This document shows positions 17,488-26,249 of a DNA stretch of 45,135 bases, in pieces. Source of the DNA: an uncultured Ideonella sp. GTDB taxonomy: Bacteria; Pseudomonadota; Gammaproteobacteria; Burkholderiales; Burkholderiaceae. The stretch spans positions 1 through 45,135 of the forward strand of contig CAMLGG010000007.1 in the NCBI GenBank assembly GCA_946479475.1, given 5' to 3'. Numbering within the stretch: the stretch's first letter is position 1; the number at the start of each line of letters is the position of its first letter. The notes under the pieces were generated by a model. That model ran no database searches and was not told where the DNA came from. It was given only the letters and a program-made list of their open reading frames with translations. The position numbers were made by a program, and so were the translations under genes.

Positions 17488-18846
17488 ATGATGAGCACGA
17501 TCTCCCGCCGCGCCTTTCTCGCCCATGCCAGCCGCTTCGCTGCGCTGGGTGCCGCCGCACCGCTGGGCCTGAGCCTGGCCTCCATCGGCGCCGCATCGGC
17601 CGCCGCCCTGCCCGACGACTACCGCGCGCTGGTCTGCGTGTTCCTCTACGGAGGCAACGACAGCCACAACACGGTGGTGAGCTACGACGAGGCCACGCAT
17701 GCGCGCTACCAGCAAGCGCGGGGCAGCCTGGCCCTTTCGCGCGAGAGCCTGGCGCCTTGGGTGCTCGATCCGGCCCAGGCCTTCCCGGACGGCCAGGCCT
17801 TCGCCTTCAACCCGGCGTTGCAGGCGCTGCATCCCGTCTTCACCGGCGGCCAGCTCGCGCTCGCGATGCGTGTGGGCACCTTGCTGCGCCCGACCACGCG
17901 CGAAGACTTCTTCGCCCGGCGCCACCTGCCGCCCAAGCTGATGTCGCACAACGACCAGTTCAGCGAGTGGCAGTCCCTGCTCGCCGAGGGCGCGCAATCC
18001 GGCTGGGGCGGCCGGATAGGCGACCTGCTCGCCGCGGATGCAGGGCAGCAAGCCTCCCTCTTCACCGCCATGTCGCTGGACGGCAGCGCGGTGTTCTCCA
18101 CCGGCACGGCCGTCAACGAGTTCATGCTCGCCTCCAGCGGCCCCATCCACGTGGCCGGGGTGCCGGGCGCCGCGGGCTCGGCCGCCGCCATCCAGGCCTC
18201 GCTCACCCGTGCCAGCGCCCACCTCATGCGCCGCGAGCTGGCCCGCCGAACGCAGGTGGCCGAGACCGGCGCCACGCAGCTCGACGCCGCGCTGGCCGGC
18301 ATCGGCAGCTTCGGCCTGCCCGCCACCACGCTGGGCCTGCAGCTCGACATGGTGGCGCGCCTGATCGCGGCCCGCGACCGGCTCGGCATGAAGCGCCAGA
18401 CCTTCTTCGTCAGCATGACCGGCTTCGACCTGCACAGCGGCATGGCCCTCGGCCACGCGCCCCTGCTGCAGGAGCTGGGCGACGCGATGGCCGCCTTCCA
18501 GAGCGCGATGAGCAACGCCGGCCTGGCCGACTCGGTGCTGAGCTTCACCGCCTCCGACTTCGGCCGCGCGTTGACCATCAACGGCGACGGCACCGACCAC
18601 GGCTGGGCCGGCCACCACCTCGTGATGGGCGGCGCCGTCAAGCCGCGCCAGTGGGTCGGCGACGTGCCGCGCTGCGAGCTCGGGGCGCCCGATGAAGTGG
18701 GCCAGGGGCGCATGCTGCCAGCGATCTCGGTCGACCAGCTCGGCGCCACGCTGGCCACCTGGATGGGCGTGCCGGACAGCGACATGGCCACCGTGTTCCC
18801 CAACATCGGCGCCTTCCCGACCCGCACGCTCGACCTGCTGCGCTGA
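17488..18846 (+). CDS. DUF1501 family protein, Tat-exported
   Basis: A 452-residue protein. The N terminus has a twin-arginine signal, ISRRAFLAHASRFAALG, followed by a hydrophobic stretch ending near SAAAL (cleavage around residue 36). The mature part has DUF1501 features: VCVFLYGGNDSHNTVV, FFARRHLPPKLMSHNDQFSEW, and a C-terminal FTASDFGRALTINGDGTDHG followed by GHHLVMGG. DUF1501 belongs to the alkaline phosphatase/sulfatase-like superfamily; conserved Asp, His and Asn residues could bind metal, but no activity is established. It is co-transcribed with the DUF1800 gene (7-base gap). Tat export suggests folding, possibly with a cofactor, before secretion. It converges on the dehydrogenase gene with a 3-base gap. 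Confidence 0.92.
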   Translation: MMSTISRRAFLAHASRFAALGAAAPLGLSLASIGAASAAALPDDYRALVCVFLYGGNDSHNTVVSYDEATHARYQQARGSLALSRESLAPWVLDPAQAFPDGQAFAFNPALQALHPVFTGGQLALAMRVGTLLRPTTREDFFARRHLPPKLMSHNDQFSEWQSLLAEGAQSGWGGRIGDLLAADAGQQASLFTAMSLDGSAVFSTGTAVNEFMLASSGPIHVAGVPGAAGSAAAIQASLTRASAHLMRRELARRTQVAETGATQLDAALAGIGSFGLPATTLGLQLDMVARLIAARDRLGMKRQTFFVSMTGFDLHSGMALGHAPLLQELGDAMAAFQSAMSNAGLADSVLSFTASDFGRALTINGDGTDHGWAGHHLVMGGAVKPRQWVGDVPRCELGAPDEVGQGRMLPAISVDQLGATLATWMGVPDSDMATVFPNIGAFPTRTLDLLR

Positions 18847-18849
18847 AGC

Positions 18850-19866
18850 TCAGAACCCGTCCAGCACGACCTTGCCGATGCTGCGGCCGCTCTCGACCAG
18901 GGCGTGCGCTTCGCGCAGCGTCGCCACGCTCAGGCGGCCCAGGTGGCGCGTCAGCGTGCTGCGGACCAGGCCCGCATCGACCGCGTCGGCGAGGTCGGCC
19001 AGCAGCACGCCTTGCTGCGCCATGTCGGGCGTCTGGAAGCGGCTGCGGGCGAACATCATCTCCCAGTGCAGCGAAAGCGACTTGGCCTTCAGCAGCCGGG
19101 CGTCGATGGGCTCGCTGGCGTCGTCGATCAGGCCCAGCTTGCCCTGCGGCTCCAGGGCGTTGATCAGCGCGGGGTAGTGGCGCTGGGTGTGGGTCAGGCT
19201 CGCCACCAGCTGCACCGGGCCGAGGCCGGCCGCGGCCAGGGCCTCGTCCAGCGGCTGGGCATGGTCGATCACTTGGTGGGCACCCATCTCCTTCACCCAG
19301 GCCTGGGTGTCGGGTCGGGAGGCGGTGCCTATGACCTCCAGCTTCGTCAGCCGCCGCGCGAGCTGCACCAGCACCGAGCCCACGCCGCCCGCGGCGCCGG
19401 TGACCAGCAGGCGCCGGCCCTCGCCGCCGCCGCGCGGCACGCCGAGGCGGTCGAACAGCAGCTCCCAGGCGGTGATGGCGGTCAGCGGCAGCGCCGCCGC
19501 CTGCACGAAGTCCAGCGTCTTCGGCATGCGGGCCGCGATGCGGTGGTCGACCAGCTGGCGCTCGGCGTTGCTGCCCGGGCGTTCGATCGCGCCGGCATAC
19601 CAGACGCGGTCGCCGGGCGCGAAGCCTTCCACCTCCCGGCCCACGGCCAGGACGGTGCCGGCGGCATCCCAGCCCAGCACGCGGGCTGCCTGCCCCTCGG
19701 GCAACGGCATGCCCGCGCGGATCTTCACGTCGACCGGGTTGACCGAGACGGCGCGGACCTGCACCAGCAGGTCGTTCGGCCCCGCCACCGGCTCGGGCAG
19801 GTCGATGAGTTCCAGCGCGTCTTCGGCGCTGAGCGGGGCGGGGCGGCGGTGAGCGATGGCTTTCAT
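18850..19866 (-). CDS. Zinc-type alcohol dehydrogenase-like (MDR) oxidoreductase
   Basis: A 338-residue medium-chain dehydrogenase/reductase. The N-terminal GroES-like domain has DLLVQVRAVSVNPVDVKIR and VLGWDAAGTVLAVG; the nucleotide-binding domain has LLVTGAAGGVGSVLVQLARR. The closest family I recognise is the zinc-binding alcohol dehydrogenase family TIGR02817. The structural-zinc cysteines of classical enzymes are absent, so it may be a quinone-oxidoreductase-type NADPH enzyme. ATG 19866 follows AAAGGAAA. It is divergent from a LysR regulator, the usual arrangement for a LysR target. The substrate is not known. Confidence 0.9.
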   Translation of the reverse strand: MKAIAHRRPAPLSAEDALELIDLPEPVAGPNDLLVQVRAVSVNPVDVKIRAGMPLPEGQAARVLGWDAAGTVLAVGREVEGFAPGDRVWYAGAIERPGSNAERQLVDHRIAARMPKTLDFVQAAALPLTAITAWELLFDRLGVPRGGGEGRRLLVTGAAGGVGSVLVQLARRLTKLEVIGTASRPDTQAWVKEMGAHQVIDHAQPLDEALAAAGLGPVQLVASLTHTQRHYPALINALEPQGKLGLIDDASEPIDARLLKAKSLSLHWEMMFARSRFQTPDMAQQGVLLADLADAVDAGLVRSTLTRHLGRLSVATLREAHALVESGRSIGKVVLDGF

Positions 19867-19958
19867 GGCGTGTTTCCTTTCAACGGCAGGTGCTTCGATG
19901 CCCGGCATGGTGTCGCTCCGTCGACCAGCAAACCAGCCGTGGCAGACTGCGTGACTCG

Positions 19959-19971
19959 CAAACCGCATTTG
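19959..19971. promoter_or_regulatory. Candidate LysR-binding inverted repeat
   Basis: CAAA-CCGCA-TTTG in the 114-base divergent region between the dehydrogenase and lysR, 9 bases before the regulator's ATG. It is a short symmetric element of the kind LysR proteins bind; the match alone is weak. Confidence 0.3.
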
Positions 19972-19980
19972 TTGATCGAG

Positions 19981-20970
19981 ATGGCCACGCGATCCGCCCC
20001 TGCCGCGCAGCTGCCGATGGAGCTGCCCACCCTGCGCCTGGCCCTGCGCGTGGCCGAGCTCGGCAGCGTGGCGGCCGCGGCGCGCGAGGCCGAGCTGCTG
20101 CCCGCCACCGCGACCGCGGCCATCCGCAGACTCGAGGCCCAGCTCGGCGCCCTGCTCTTCACCCGCCACACGCGCGCGCTCAAGGCCACGCCCGAGGGCG
20201 CGCAGTTCCTCGAGCGGGCGCGCCACGCGCTGGCCCTGCTCGACCAGGGCACGGCGGAGCTGCACGCGCCCATGACCCAGATTCGGGGCACGGTGCGGCT
20301 GGCCGTCTCGACCGATCTCGGCCTGCAGGTGCTACGCCCTCTGCTCGACGAGTTCCTGGCCCTTCACCCCGCGCTGCACCTGGAGCTGCGCATCAGCGAC
20401 CGCGTCAGCGACATCGGCCGTGAGCCCGCCGACGTGGCGCTGCGCTACGGCGTGCCTTCGTCGGCCGAACAGATCGTGCGGCTGATGGCCGACAACACCG
20501 CCGTCCTGGTGGCTGCGCCGTCTTACCTGGCTCGCGCCGGCTGGCCACGGGAGCCTGCCGACCTCTCGCGCCACCAGGCCATCGCCCTGCGCCTGGCCAG
20601 CCGGCCCGGGCAGGCATGGAGGCTCGTGCCCGCCGGAGGCGGCGAAGTGATGGAGATCGCCACGCGCGGACGGCGAGTCGCCGACAACGGCCTGCTCGCG
20701 CGCCTGTGGGCGCTCGACGGCCACGGCATCGTGCTCAAGTCGCGCCTGGACGTGGCGGACGACCTCCTGGCCGGCCGGCTGGCGCGGGTGCTGCCCGGCT
20801 GGCAGAGCGAGCCCTACCCGCTGAACATGGTCTTCGCCCGCGGCACCCACCTGAGCGCGCGCATGCGGGCCCTGGCCGACTTCCTGCGGCCGCGGCTGGC
20901 GGACAGGGCAGCCAGCGTGAGCGACAAGGCCCTGGCGCGGTGGCCGGCGCCCGCGCTCACGGCCGGCTGA
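19981..20970 (+). CDS. LysR family transcriptional regulator
   Basis: A 329-residue regulator with an N-terminal winged helix-turn-helix: LPTLRLALRVAELGSVAAAA, then ATATAAIRRLEAQLGALLF and TRALKATPEGAQFLERAR. The substrate-binding domain follows from about residue 100, with GTVRLAVSTDLGLQVLRPLL at its first strand and helix. ATG 19981 keeps a short N-terminal extension; an alternative start is the Met at residue 13. It probably controls the divergent dehydrogenase in response to a small molecule. A short CCCGG-AAG-CCGGG hairpin at 20973-20985 lies between its stop and the convergent DUF6502 gene. Confidence 0.92.
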   Translation: MATRSAPAAQLPMELPTLRLALRVAELGSVAAAAREAELLPATATAAIRRLEAQLGALLFTRHTRALKATPEGAQFLERARHALALLDQGTAELHAPMTQIRGTVRLAVSTDLGLQVLRPLLDEFLALHPALHLELRISDRVSDIGREPADVALRYGVPSSAEQIVRLMADNTAVLVAAPSYLARAGWPREPADLSRHQAIALRLASRPGQAWRLVPAGGGEVMEIATRGRRVADNGLLARLWALDGHGIVLKSRLDVADDLLAGRLARVLPGWQSEPYPLNMVFARGTHLSARMRALADFLRPRLADRAASVSDKALARWPAPALTAG

Positions 20971-20988
20971 AGCCCGGAAGCCGGGTGG

Positions 20989-21840
20989 TCATGGGCCCTC
21001 GCCGTCTCCCGGCGCCGCCACCGGCTCGAACGGCTGCTCGATGAAGTAGATGCCCAGCCCGATGCGCGCGGCGCGCGGTGGCGGCTGCGCGGGATCGATG
21101 CCGGTGTCGCGCTCCAGCAGCCAGCGGTCCAGGCGCTCCAGCAGCGCCTGCGCCTGCATGGCCGACACGCGCCGGAACGCCGGGACGGCGCTGGCGGGGA
21201 TGCGGTTGTACATCACCTTGCGCTGGAACCGAGGCGCCTCGCCGTGGCGATCGATGTTGTGGTCTATCGTGTCGATCAGGTCCGCCACGTCGGTGCCGAG
21301 GATGGCCAGCTTCTGCTCCACGCCGGTCGAGGGCACGTAGGCGCGGGCGAGCAGCTCTATGCGCCCGTCGGCCCGCCTGAGCACGGCGCCGACCCGCAGC
21401 AGTTCGTCCAGCACCGCGCGCGCCGGCACGTCGCCGCTGTGGCGCCGCACCAGGTCCGCGAAGCTGTTCTCGCCCTCCTCGGGCAAGGGGCGGGGGACGC
21501 CGTTCACGTCGAGGTAGGCGGGCTCGCGCAGCCAGGCGGTCAGCACCCTCGCCGCGCGGTTGTAGCGCTCGCCTTCGGCGCCTTCGCCCGGCCCGGAGGT
21601 CGAGAGCAGGCGGCTCACTTCCTTGCGCGTCAGGCCGGAAAGGATCGCGGCGCGCGAGATCGAAGGCTGCTTGCCCTCGATCGCGAAATCCTTCATCGCC
21701 ACTTCGACGAAGACGCGCTTGGCGATCTCCTCGAAGGCCAGGAACGACATCGATTGCCGCAGGAGAACCCTGAACAGGGGCCGCAGCAGCGTGGCCACGG
21801 CCTTCTCCAGCACTCCCAGGGAGCGATTGCGTTCATCCAT
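20989..21840 (-). CDS. DUF6502 family protein (copy A)
   Basis: A 283-residue protein of a family without known function. The N-terminal half is helical: LEKAVATLLRPLFRVLLRQ, then SFLAFEEIAKRVFVEVAMKDF. A helix-turn-helix-like stretch, ISRAAILSGLTRKEVSRLL (about residues 60-78), and a winged-helix-like section RYNRAARVLTAWLREPAYLD follow, so DNA binding is plausible. The C-terminal half has AILGTDVADLIDTIDHNI and ends in a Pro-rich tail. The N-terminal half is nearly identical to copy B at 23160-24008. ATG 21840 has no ribosome binding site; a 16-bp element shared with copy B lies 4 bases upstream. It follows the DUF4382 lipoprotein gene after 141 bases. Confidence 0.85.
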   Translation of the reverse strand: MDERNRSLGVLEKAVATLLRPLFRVLLRQSMSFLAFEEIAKRVFVEVAMKDFAIEGKQPSISRAAILSGLTRKEVSRLLSTSGPGEGAEGERYNRAARVLTAWLREPAYLDVNGVPRPLPEEGENSFADLVRRHSGDVPARAVLDELLRVGAVLRRADGRIELLARAYVPSTGVEQKLAILGTDVADLIDTIDHNIDRHGEAPRFQRKVMYNRIPASAVPAFRRVSAMQAQALLERLDRWLLERDTGIDPAQPPPRAARIGLGIYFIEQPFEPVAAPGDGEGP

Positions 21841-21844
21841 GGGT

Positions 21845-21860
21845 CGGGCAATCTATCCCA
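21845..21860 (-). promoter_or_regulatory. Shared 16-bp element before DUF6502 copy A
   Basis: On the minus strand TGGGATAGATTGCCCG, ending 4 bases before the start codon. It matches the element before copy B (24012-24027) at 13 of 16 bases although the surrounding DNA differs. It may combine a -10-like TAGATT with an operator and give a leaderless or nearly leaderless mRNA. Confidence 0.5.
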
Positions 21861-21981
21861 TGGCCGACTGCCGGCGCGCGGCATCCGATCGGGGTTCTCC
21901 CTCGGCAGCCACGCCCTCGGGCGGCTGCCGGCCAGGCGGCGGGCGCCGGCAGGGTGGCCGGCGCCTGCGCTCGCGAGGACT

Positions 21982-23163
21982 TCAGGGGAAGGTGAAGCTC
22001 AGCGGCGGCACGGCCGCGGTCACGTCCACGTCCTGCGTCTTGACCACGCCTGCGGAGGCGGCCTCGATGGTGTAGAGGCCCGCAGCCGTCGGGTCGCTCG
22101 TGAAGGTGATCGAGGTCGGCGAGGCGACGTAGGTCGTGCGGACCGGCGCGTCGAGCGGCAGCGCGAAGCCGAACGCTCCCGAAAGGCCATCGACCGGGGC
22201 ATGCGCCACCTCGATCGTCGGACCGCCGTTGAAGACCTGCAGCGCGCGCACCGTGGCCGTCACCGGGGTCACCGTGCCGGTCACCTCCGCGGTGCCCGAG
22301 GGCGCCGCGGGGGGCACGATGGGCACGCCGGTGCTGCTCACGTCGGTCACCGCGACGGTGTCGACCGGCACGCCGGTCATCACCGCGGTGGCCCGGCCCT
22401 CGGCCGTGACCACCAGGTCGTAGTTGCCGGCCGGCACGGGGTAGAGCGTGAACTTGCCGGCCGCATCGGGCACCGTGGCCTTGGCGACCACGCCGCCCTG
22501 CTGCACGGTCACCAGCGTCGTCGGCAGCGCGATCGCCGGGTCGACGTAGCCGACCACCGCCTGGCCCGCCGCGGTGTACAGCGGAATGGCCTCGATCACC
22601 GGCTTGAGGTTGTAGCGGCCGGAGTTGCCCGCCTTGACGACCGACTTGCACGCGTCGAAGTCGAGCACCAGGTCGACCGCCTGGCCTTCGGCGACGTCGA
22701 CGTCCATGTTGACCTTGATGCCGCTCTGCGAGCCGCTGGGCGTGTTCAGCTCGGTCTCCTCGCCGCCGGTCGGCACGACCGAGTTGGCCAGCGGATTGGC
22801 GTTGCTGTTCTCGACCAGCACCATGCGCAGCTGGGTGTACTTGCCCGGCTGCAGCGGCGTCTCGCCCAGGGCCTCCATCACGCCGTTCTGCAGGTCGAGC
22901 AGGTCGATCTTGCGGGCCGGGTTCAGGACGATGTCGGTCCAGCCCGAATCCGTGTCCGACGCGTCGGCGTTCTGGTTCACGCGGATGCGGTCGATCGTGA
23001 TGTTGACCTGGTCGTATCCGCAGGCGGGGGCGTCGGTCAGAGACACCCGCATGAGCCCGGTGCCGCCGATTCCTCCGCCGCCCCCGCTGCCCCCACCACA
23101 GCCAGCCAGCAACATCCCGCCGGCGGCCACCGCCGCCAGCGCCCAACGCGTCATCGTCTTCAT
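21982..23163 (-). CDS. DUF4382 domain lipoprotein
   Basis: A 393-residue exported lipoprotein. The signal ends in LLAGC (Cys22), followed by a Gly/Ser-rich stretch. The DUF4382 domain starts at LMRVSLTDAPACGYDQVNIT and includes DSGWTDIVLNPARKIDLLDL, LQPGKYTQLRMVL, and VNMDVDVAEGQAVDLVLDFD. From about residue 205 the protein looks like carboxypeptidase-regulatory/Ig-like beta domains (GKFTLYPVPAGNYDLVVTAEG and a later repeat), typical of cell-surface binding modules. Its start overlaps the stop of DUF6502 copy B by four bases (ATGA), so the two are translationally coupled. The function is not established. Confidence 0.9.
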   Translation of the reverse strand: MKTMTRWALAAVAAGGMLLAGCGGGSGGGGGIGGTGLMRVSLTDAPACGYDQVNITIDRIRVNQNADASDTDSGWTDIVLNPARKIDLLDLQNGVMEALGETPLQPGKYTQLRMVLVENSNANPLANSVVPTGGEETELNTPSGSQSGIKVNMDVDVAEGQAVDLVLDFDACKSVVKAGNSGRYNLKPVIEAIPLYTAAGQAVVGYVDPAIALPTTLVTVQQGGVVAKATVPDAAGKFTLYPVPAGNYDLVVTAEGRATAVMTGVPVDTVAVTDVSSTGVPIVPPAAPSGTAEVTGTVTPVTATVRALQVFNGGPTIEVAHAPVDGLSGAFGFALPLDAPVRTTYVASPTSITFTSDPTAAGLYTIEAASAGVVKTQDVDVTAAVPPLSFTFP

Positions 23164-24008
23164 GGCTTGTCTTCTCCTTCGTCAGCCGAGGGCTCGAAGA
23201 GCTCCTCGAAGTAATAGATGCCCAGGCCGAGCCGCGCGGCGCGCGGCTGCGGGTCCTGGGCATCGATACCCGTGTCGTGGTCCATCAGCCAGCGGTCCAT
23301 CCGCTCGAGCAACGCCTGCGCCTGCATGGCCGAAAGACGCCGGAACGCCGGCACCGCGCTGGCCGGGATGCGGTGGTACATCACCTTGCGCTGGAAGCGC
23401 GGCGGCTCGCCGTGCGCCTCGATGTTGTGGTCGATGGTGTCGATCAGGTCGGCCACGTCGTGGCCCAGGATCGCCAGCTTCTCGTCGACGCTGGCCGAGG
23501 GCACGTAGGCACGCGAAAGGAGCTCCACCCGGCCGTCCGGCCGCTTGATCACCGCGCCGACGCGCACCAGCTCGTCGAGCACGGCGCGCGCCGGCACGTC
23601 GCCGCTGTGGCGTCGCACGAGCTCCGCGAAGCTCTTCTCGCCATCCTCCGGCAGCAGCCGCGGCATGCCGTTCACGTCGATGAAGGATGCATCTCGCAGC
23701 CAGCCGGTCAGGACCCGGGCCGCGCGGTTGTAGCGCTCGCCCTCGCCGTTCTCGCCCGGCCCGGAGACGGACAGCAGGCGGCTGACCTCCTTGCGGGTGA
23801 GGCCGGACAGGATGGACGCGCGGGAGATCGAAGGCTGCTTGCCCTCGATCGCGAAGTCCTTCATCGCCACTTCGACGAAGACCCGCTTGGCGATCTCCTC
23901 GAAGGCCAGGAAGGACATCGAGCGGCGCAGCAGCACGCGGAACAGCGGCCGCAGCAAGGTGGCGACGGCCTTCTCCAACACGCGCTGCGAACGGTTCGAT
24001 GCGTCCAT
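23160..24008 (-). CDS. DUF6502 family protein (copy B)
   Basis: A 282-residue paralogue of the protein at 20989-21840. It has the same helical N terminus (SFLAFEEIAKRVFVEVAMKDF), the same helix-turn-helix-like ISRASILSGLTRKEVSRLL and the same AILGHDVADLIDTIDHNI in the second half. The C termini differ. Start ATG 24008 aligns with copy A (MDASNRSQ versus MDERNRSL); an in-frame ATG at 24044 lies upstream of the shared element and is less likely. It overlaps the DUF4382 gene by four bases and so is first in a DUF6502-DUF4382 operon. A regulator acting on its own operon and that of copy A is a reasonable hypothesis. Confidence 0.87.
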   Translation of the reverse strand: MDASNRSQRVLEKAVATLLRPLFRVLLRRSMSFLAFEEIAKRVFVEVAMKDFAIEGKQPSISRASILSGLTRKEVSRLLSVSGPGENGEGERYNRAARVLTGWLRDASFIDVNGMPRLLPEDGEKSFAELVRRHSGDVPARAVLDELVRVGAVIKRPDGRVELLSRAYVPSASVDEKLAILGHDVADLIDTIDHNIEAHGEPPRFQRKVMYHRIPASAVPAFRRLSAMQAQALLERMDRWLMDHDTGIDAQDPQPRAARLGLGIYYFEELFEPSADEGEDKP

Positions 24009-24011
24009 GGC

Positions 24012-24027
24012 TGGGAAATTTATCCCA
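24012..24027 (-). promoter_or_regulatory. Shared 16-bp element before DUF6502 copy B
   Basis: On the minus strand TGGGATAAATTTCCCA, with TGGGA/TCCCA arms around TAAATT, 3 bases before the start codon. It matches the element before copy A at 13 of 16 bases and is the more symmetric of the two. Confidence 0.55.
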
Positions 24028-24065
24028 AATTTTGCCACTGGCACGAGACCCTATTCGCAACAGGA

Positions 24066-24105
24066 GGTGTCCGTCCGGGTTGTCCGGCGGGGTGTCCGCG
24101 GACAC
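24066..24105. promoter_or_regulatory. Candidate enhancer (UAS) of the exporter operon
   Basis: GTGTCCGCGGACAC (24092-24105) is a perfect 14-base palindrome. It is preceded by two same-direction half-sites, GGTGTCCG (24066-24073) and TTGTCCGG (24080-24087); a further inverted half-site, GACACCC, lies near 24123. The group is centred about 100-110 bases upstream of the predicted sigma-54 start point, the normal place for binding an NtrC-type activator such as the one encoded in this operon. Confidence 0.6.
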
Positions 24106-24169
24106 TTGGCCGGCCCGCCAAAGACACCCAAGTGCTTGATTTTCAAGCGAATATTCTTCCGGAGCGAGG

Positions 24170-24185
24170 TGGTACGGGGCTTGCG
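24170..24185 (+). promoter_or_regulatory. Sigma-54 (RpoN) promoter of the exporter operon
   Basis: TGGTACG-GGGC-TTGCG fits the sigma-54 pattern TGGCACG-N4-TTGCW, with the required GG (24171-24172) and GC (24183-24184) exactly 12 bases apart. One mismatch is in the -24 box and one at the last base. Transcription would begin near 24196, about 30 bases before the adaptor gene's ATG. Confidence 0.75.
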
Positions 24186-24224
24186 AAACAGGAGCCATCG
24201 TCGCCACTGACCGCCCCGGACACC

Positions 24225-25505
24225 ATGATCAGAGACACCTCGGCGCAGGACCGCGTCCTCGCTCCCGCCTCCCGCTGGCGACAGGGCCGCACCTGGTGGG
24301 CCGCCGCCGGCGCCGGCGTGGCGGTGGCGGCTCTCCTGGCCTGGGGCTGGCCGGCGCTCTCGCGCGGCTGGTCCACCCAGAGCTCCGTCAGCCTGTCGCG
24401 CCTGACGGTGGCCGACGTATCCCGAGGCCCGCTGGTGCGAGACGTGGCGGGCGAAGGGAAGATCGTCGCCGCCGTGAGCCCCACGCTGTATGCGGGCAAC
24501 GCAGGCACCGTGACGCTGCTGGTCCAGGCCGGCGACCAGGTGCAGCGCGGCCAGCCGCTGGCGCGTATCGCCAGCCCTGACCTCGCCGCCCGGCTGGCGC
24601 AAGAGCGCTCGAACGCCGACGCCCTGCAGAGCGAGGCACTGCGGACAGAGGCCGACTCGCGCCAGCAGCGCGCGCAGGCGCAAGGCACGCTGGAGACGGC
24701 CACCATCGCCTACAAGACCGCGCAGAACGAGCTGGCGCGCCAGACACAGGCCTTCGAGGCCGGCGCCACGGCGCGCTCGCAGGTCGACCAGGCGCGCGAC
24801 GCCGTCGACCGCGCGGAGGTCGCGCTCAAGCAGGCGCGCGAGCTGCTGAACCTGAAGGACGACACCATGCGCTTCGAGCTGGCGGCCAGGCGCCAGGCCT
24901 TCGAGCGGCAGCAGTTGCTGGTCAAGGACATCGAGCGCCAGAGCGAAGAGCTCACGGTGCGCTCGCCGGTCGACGGCCAGGTCGGCCAGCTGTTCGTTTC
25001 GGACCGCATGAGCGTGGCCAAGGACGCCAAGCTGCTGACGGTCGTCGACCTATCGCAGCTCGAAGTGCAGATGCAGGTGGCCGAGAGCTTCGCCCGCGAG
25101 CTGCAGCCCGGCATGCCCGGCGAGATCAGCGGCAACGGCCAGCAGTGGAAGGGCCGCGTCAGCTCCGTCTCGCCCGAGGTGGTCAACAGCGAGGTCTCGG
25201 CGCGGCTGCGCTTCGACGGCGCCCTGCCGGCACAACTTCGGCAGAACCAGCGCCTGTCGGTGCGCGTGCTGCTCGACCAGCGCGACAACGTGCTGAGCGT
25301 GGCCCGCGGCAGCTTCGTCGACGAAGGCGGCGGCCGGGTCGCCTACGTGCTGCACGACGGCATCGCCGAGAAGCGTGCCATCCGCCTCGGCGCCCAGAGC
25401 CTGGCCCGCGTGGAGGTGCTCGAAGGGCTGCAACCCGGCGAGCGTGTCGTGACCTCCGGCATCGAACAGTTCCGCGGCGCCGAGCGCGTCGCCATCAGCC
25501 CCTGA
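24225..25505 (+). CDS. Periplasmic adaptor subunit (HlyD/MacA-type) of ABC exporter
   Basis: A 426-residue membrane fusion protein. One N-terminal transmembrane helix (about residues 24-44) anchors it. The lipoyl/barrel-sandwich half motif GTVTLLVQAGDQVQRGQPLARI follows. A long alpha-helical hairpin runs from about 125 to 235 (ERSNADALQSEAL, QTQAFEAGATARSQVDQARD). The second lipoyl half has VRSPVDGQVGQLFV, and a beta-barrel/membrane-proximal domain ends the protein. It would connect the permeases to the TolC-like channel. ATG 24225 lies about 30 bases after the predicted sigma-54 start point; its ribosome binding site is weak. It is the first gene of an eight-gene operon. Confidence 0.93.
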   Translation: MIRDTSAQDRVLAPASRWRQGRTWWAAAGAGVAVAALLAWGWPALSRGWSTQSSVSLSRLTVADVSRGPLVRDVAGEGKIVAAVSPTLYAGNAGTVTLLVQAGDQVQRGQPLARIASPDLAARLAQERSNADALQSEALRTEADSRQQRAQAQGTLETATIAYKTAQNELARQTQAFEAGATARSQVDQARDAVDRAEVALKQARELLNLKDDTMRFELAARRQAFERQQLLVKDIERQSEELTVRSPVDGQVGQLFVSDRMSVAKDAKLLTVVDLSQLEVQMQVAESFARELQPGMPGEISGNGQQWKGRVSSVSPEVVNSEVSARLRFDGALPAQLRQNQRLSVRVLLDQRDNVLSVARGSFVDEGGGRVAYVLHDGIAEKRAIRLGAQSLARVEVLEGLQPGERVVTSGIEQFRGAERVAISP

Positions 25506-25526
25506 CTCAACGAAAGGAGCCCTCCC

Positions 25527-26248
<722 letters not shown>

Positions 26249-26249
<1 letters not shown>

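Noticed and set aside
15147..17585. 812-codon minus-strand open frame over ArsR and DUF1800 genes
   Set aside because: Spans several well-supported + strand genes and has no recognisable motif.
20989..24008. DUF6502 duplicates as ends of a composite mobile element
   Set aside because: They are whole coding genes in direct orientation with no transposase, terminal inverted repeats or target-site duplication.
24039..24059. TGGCAC at 24039 as a sigma-54 -24 box
   Set aside because: The next GC comes 17 bases after the GG rather than the required 12; the site at 24170-24185 has exact spacing.
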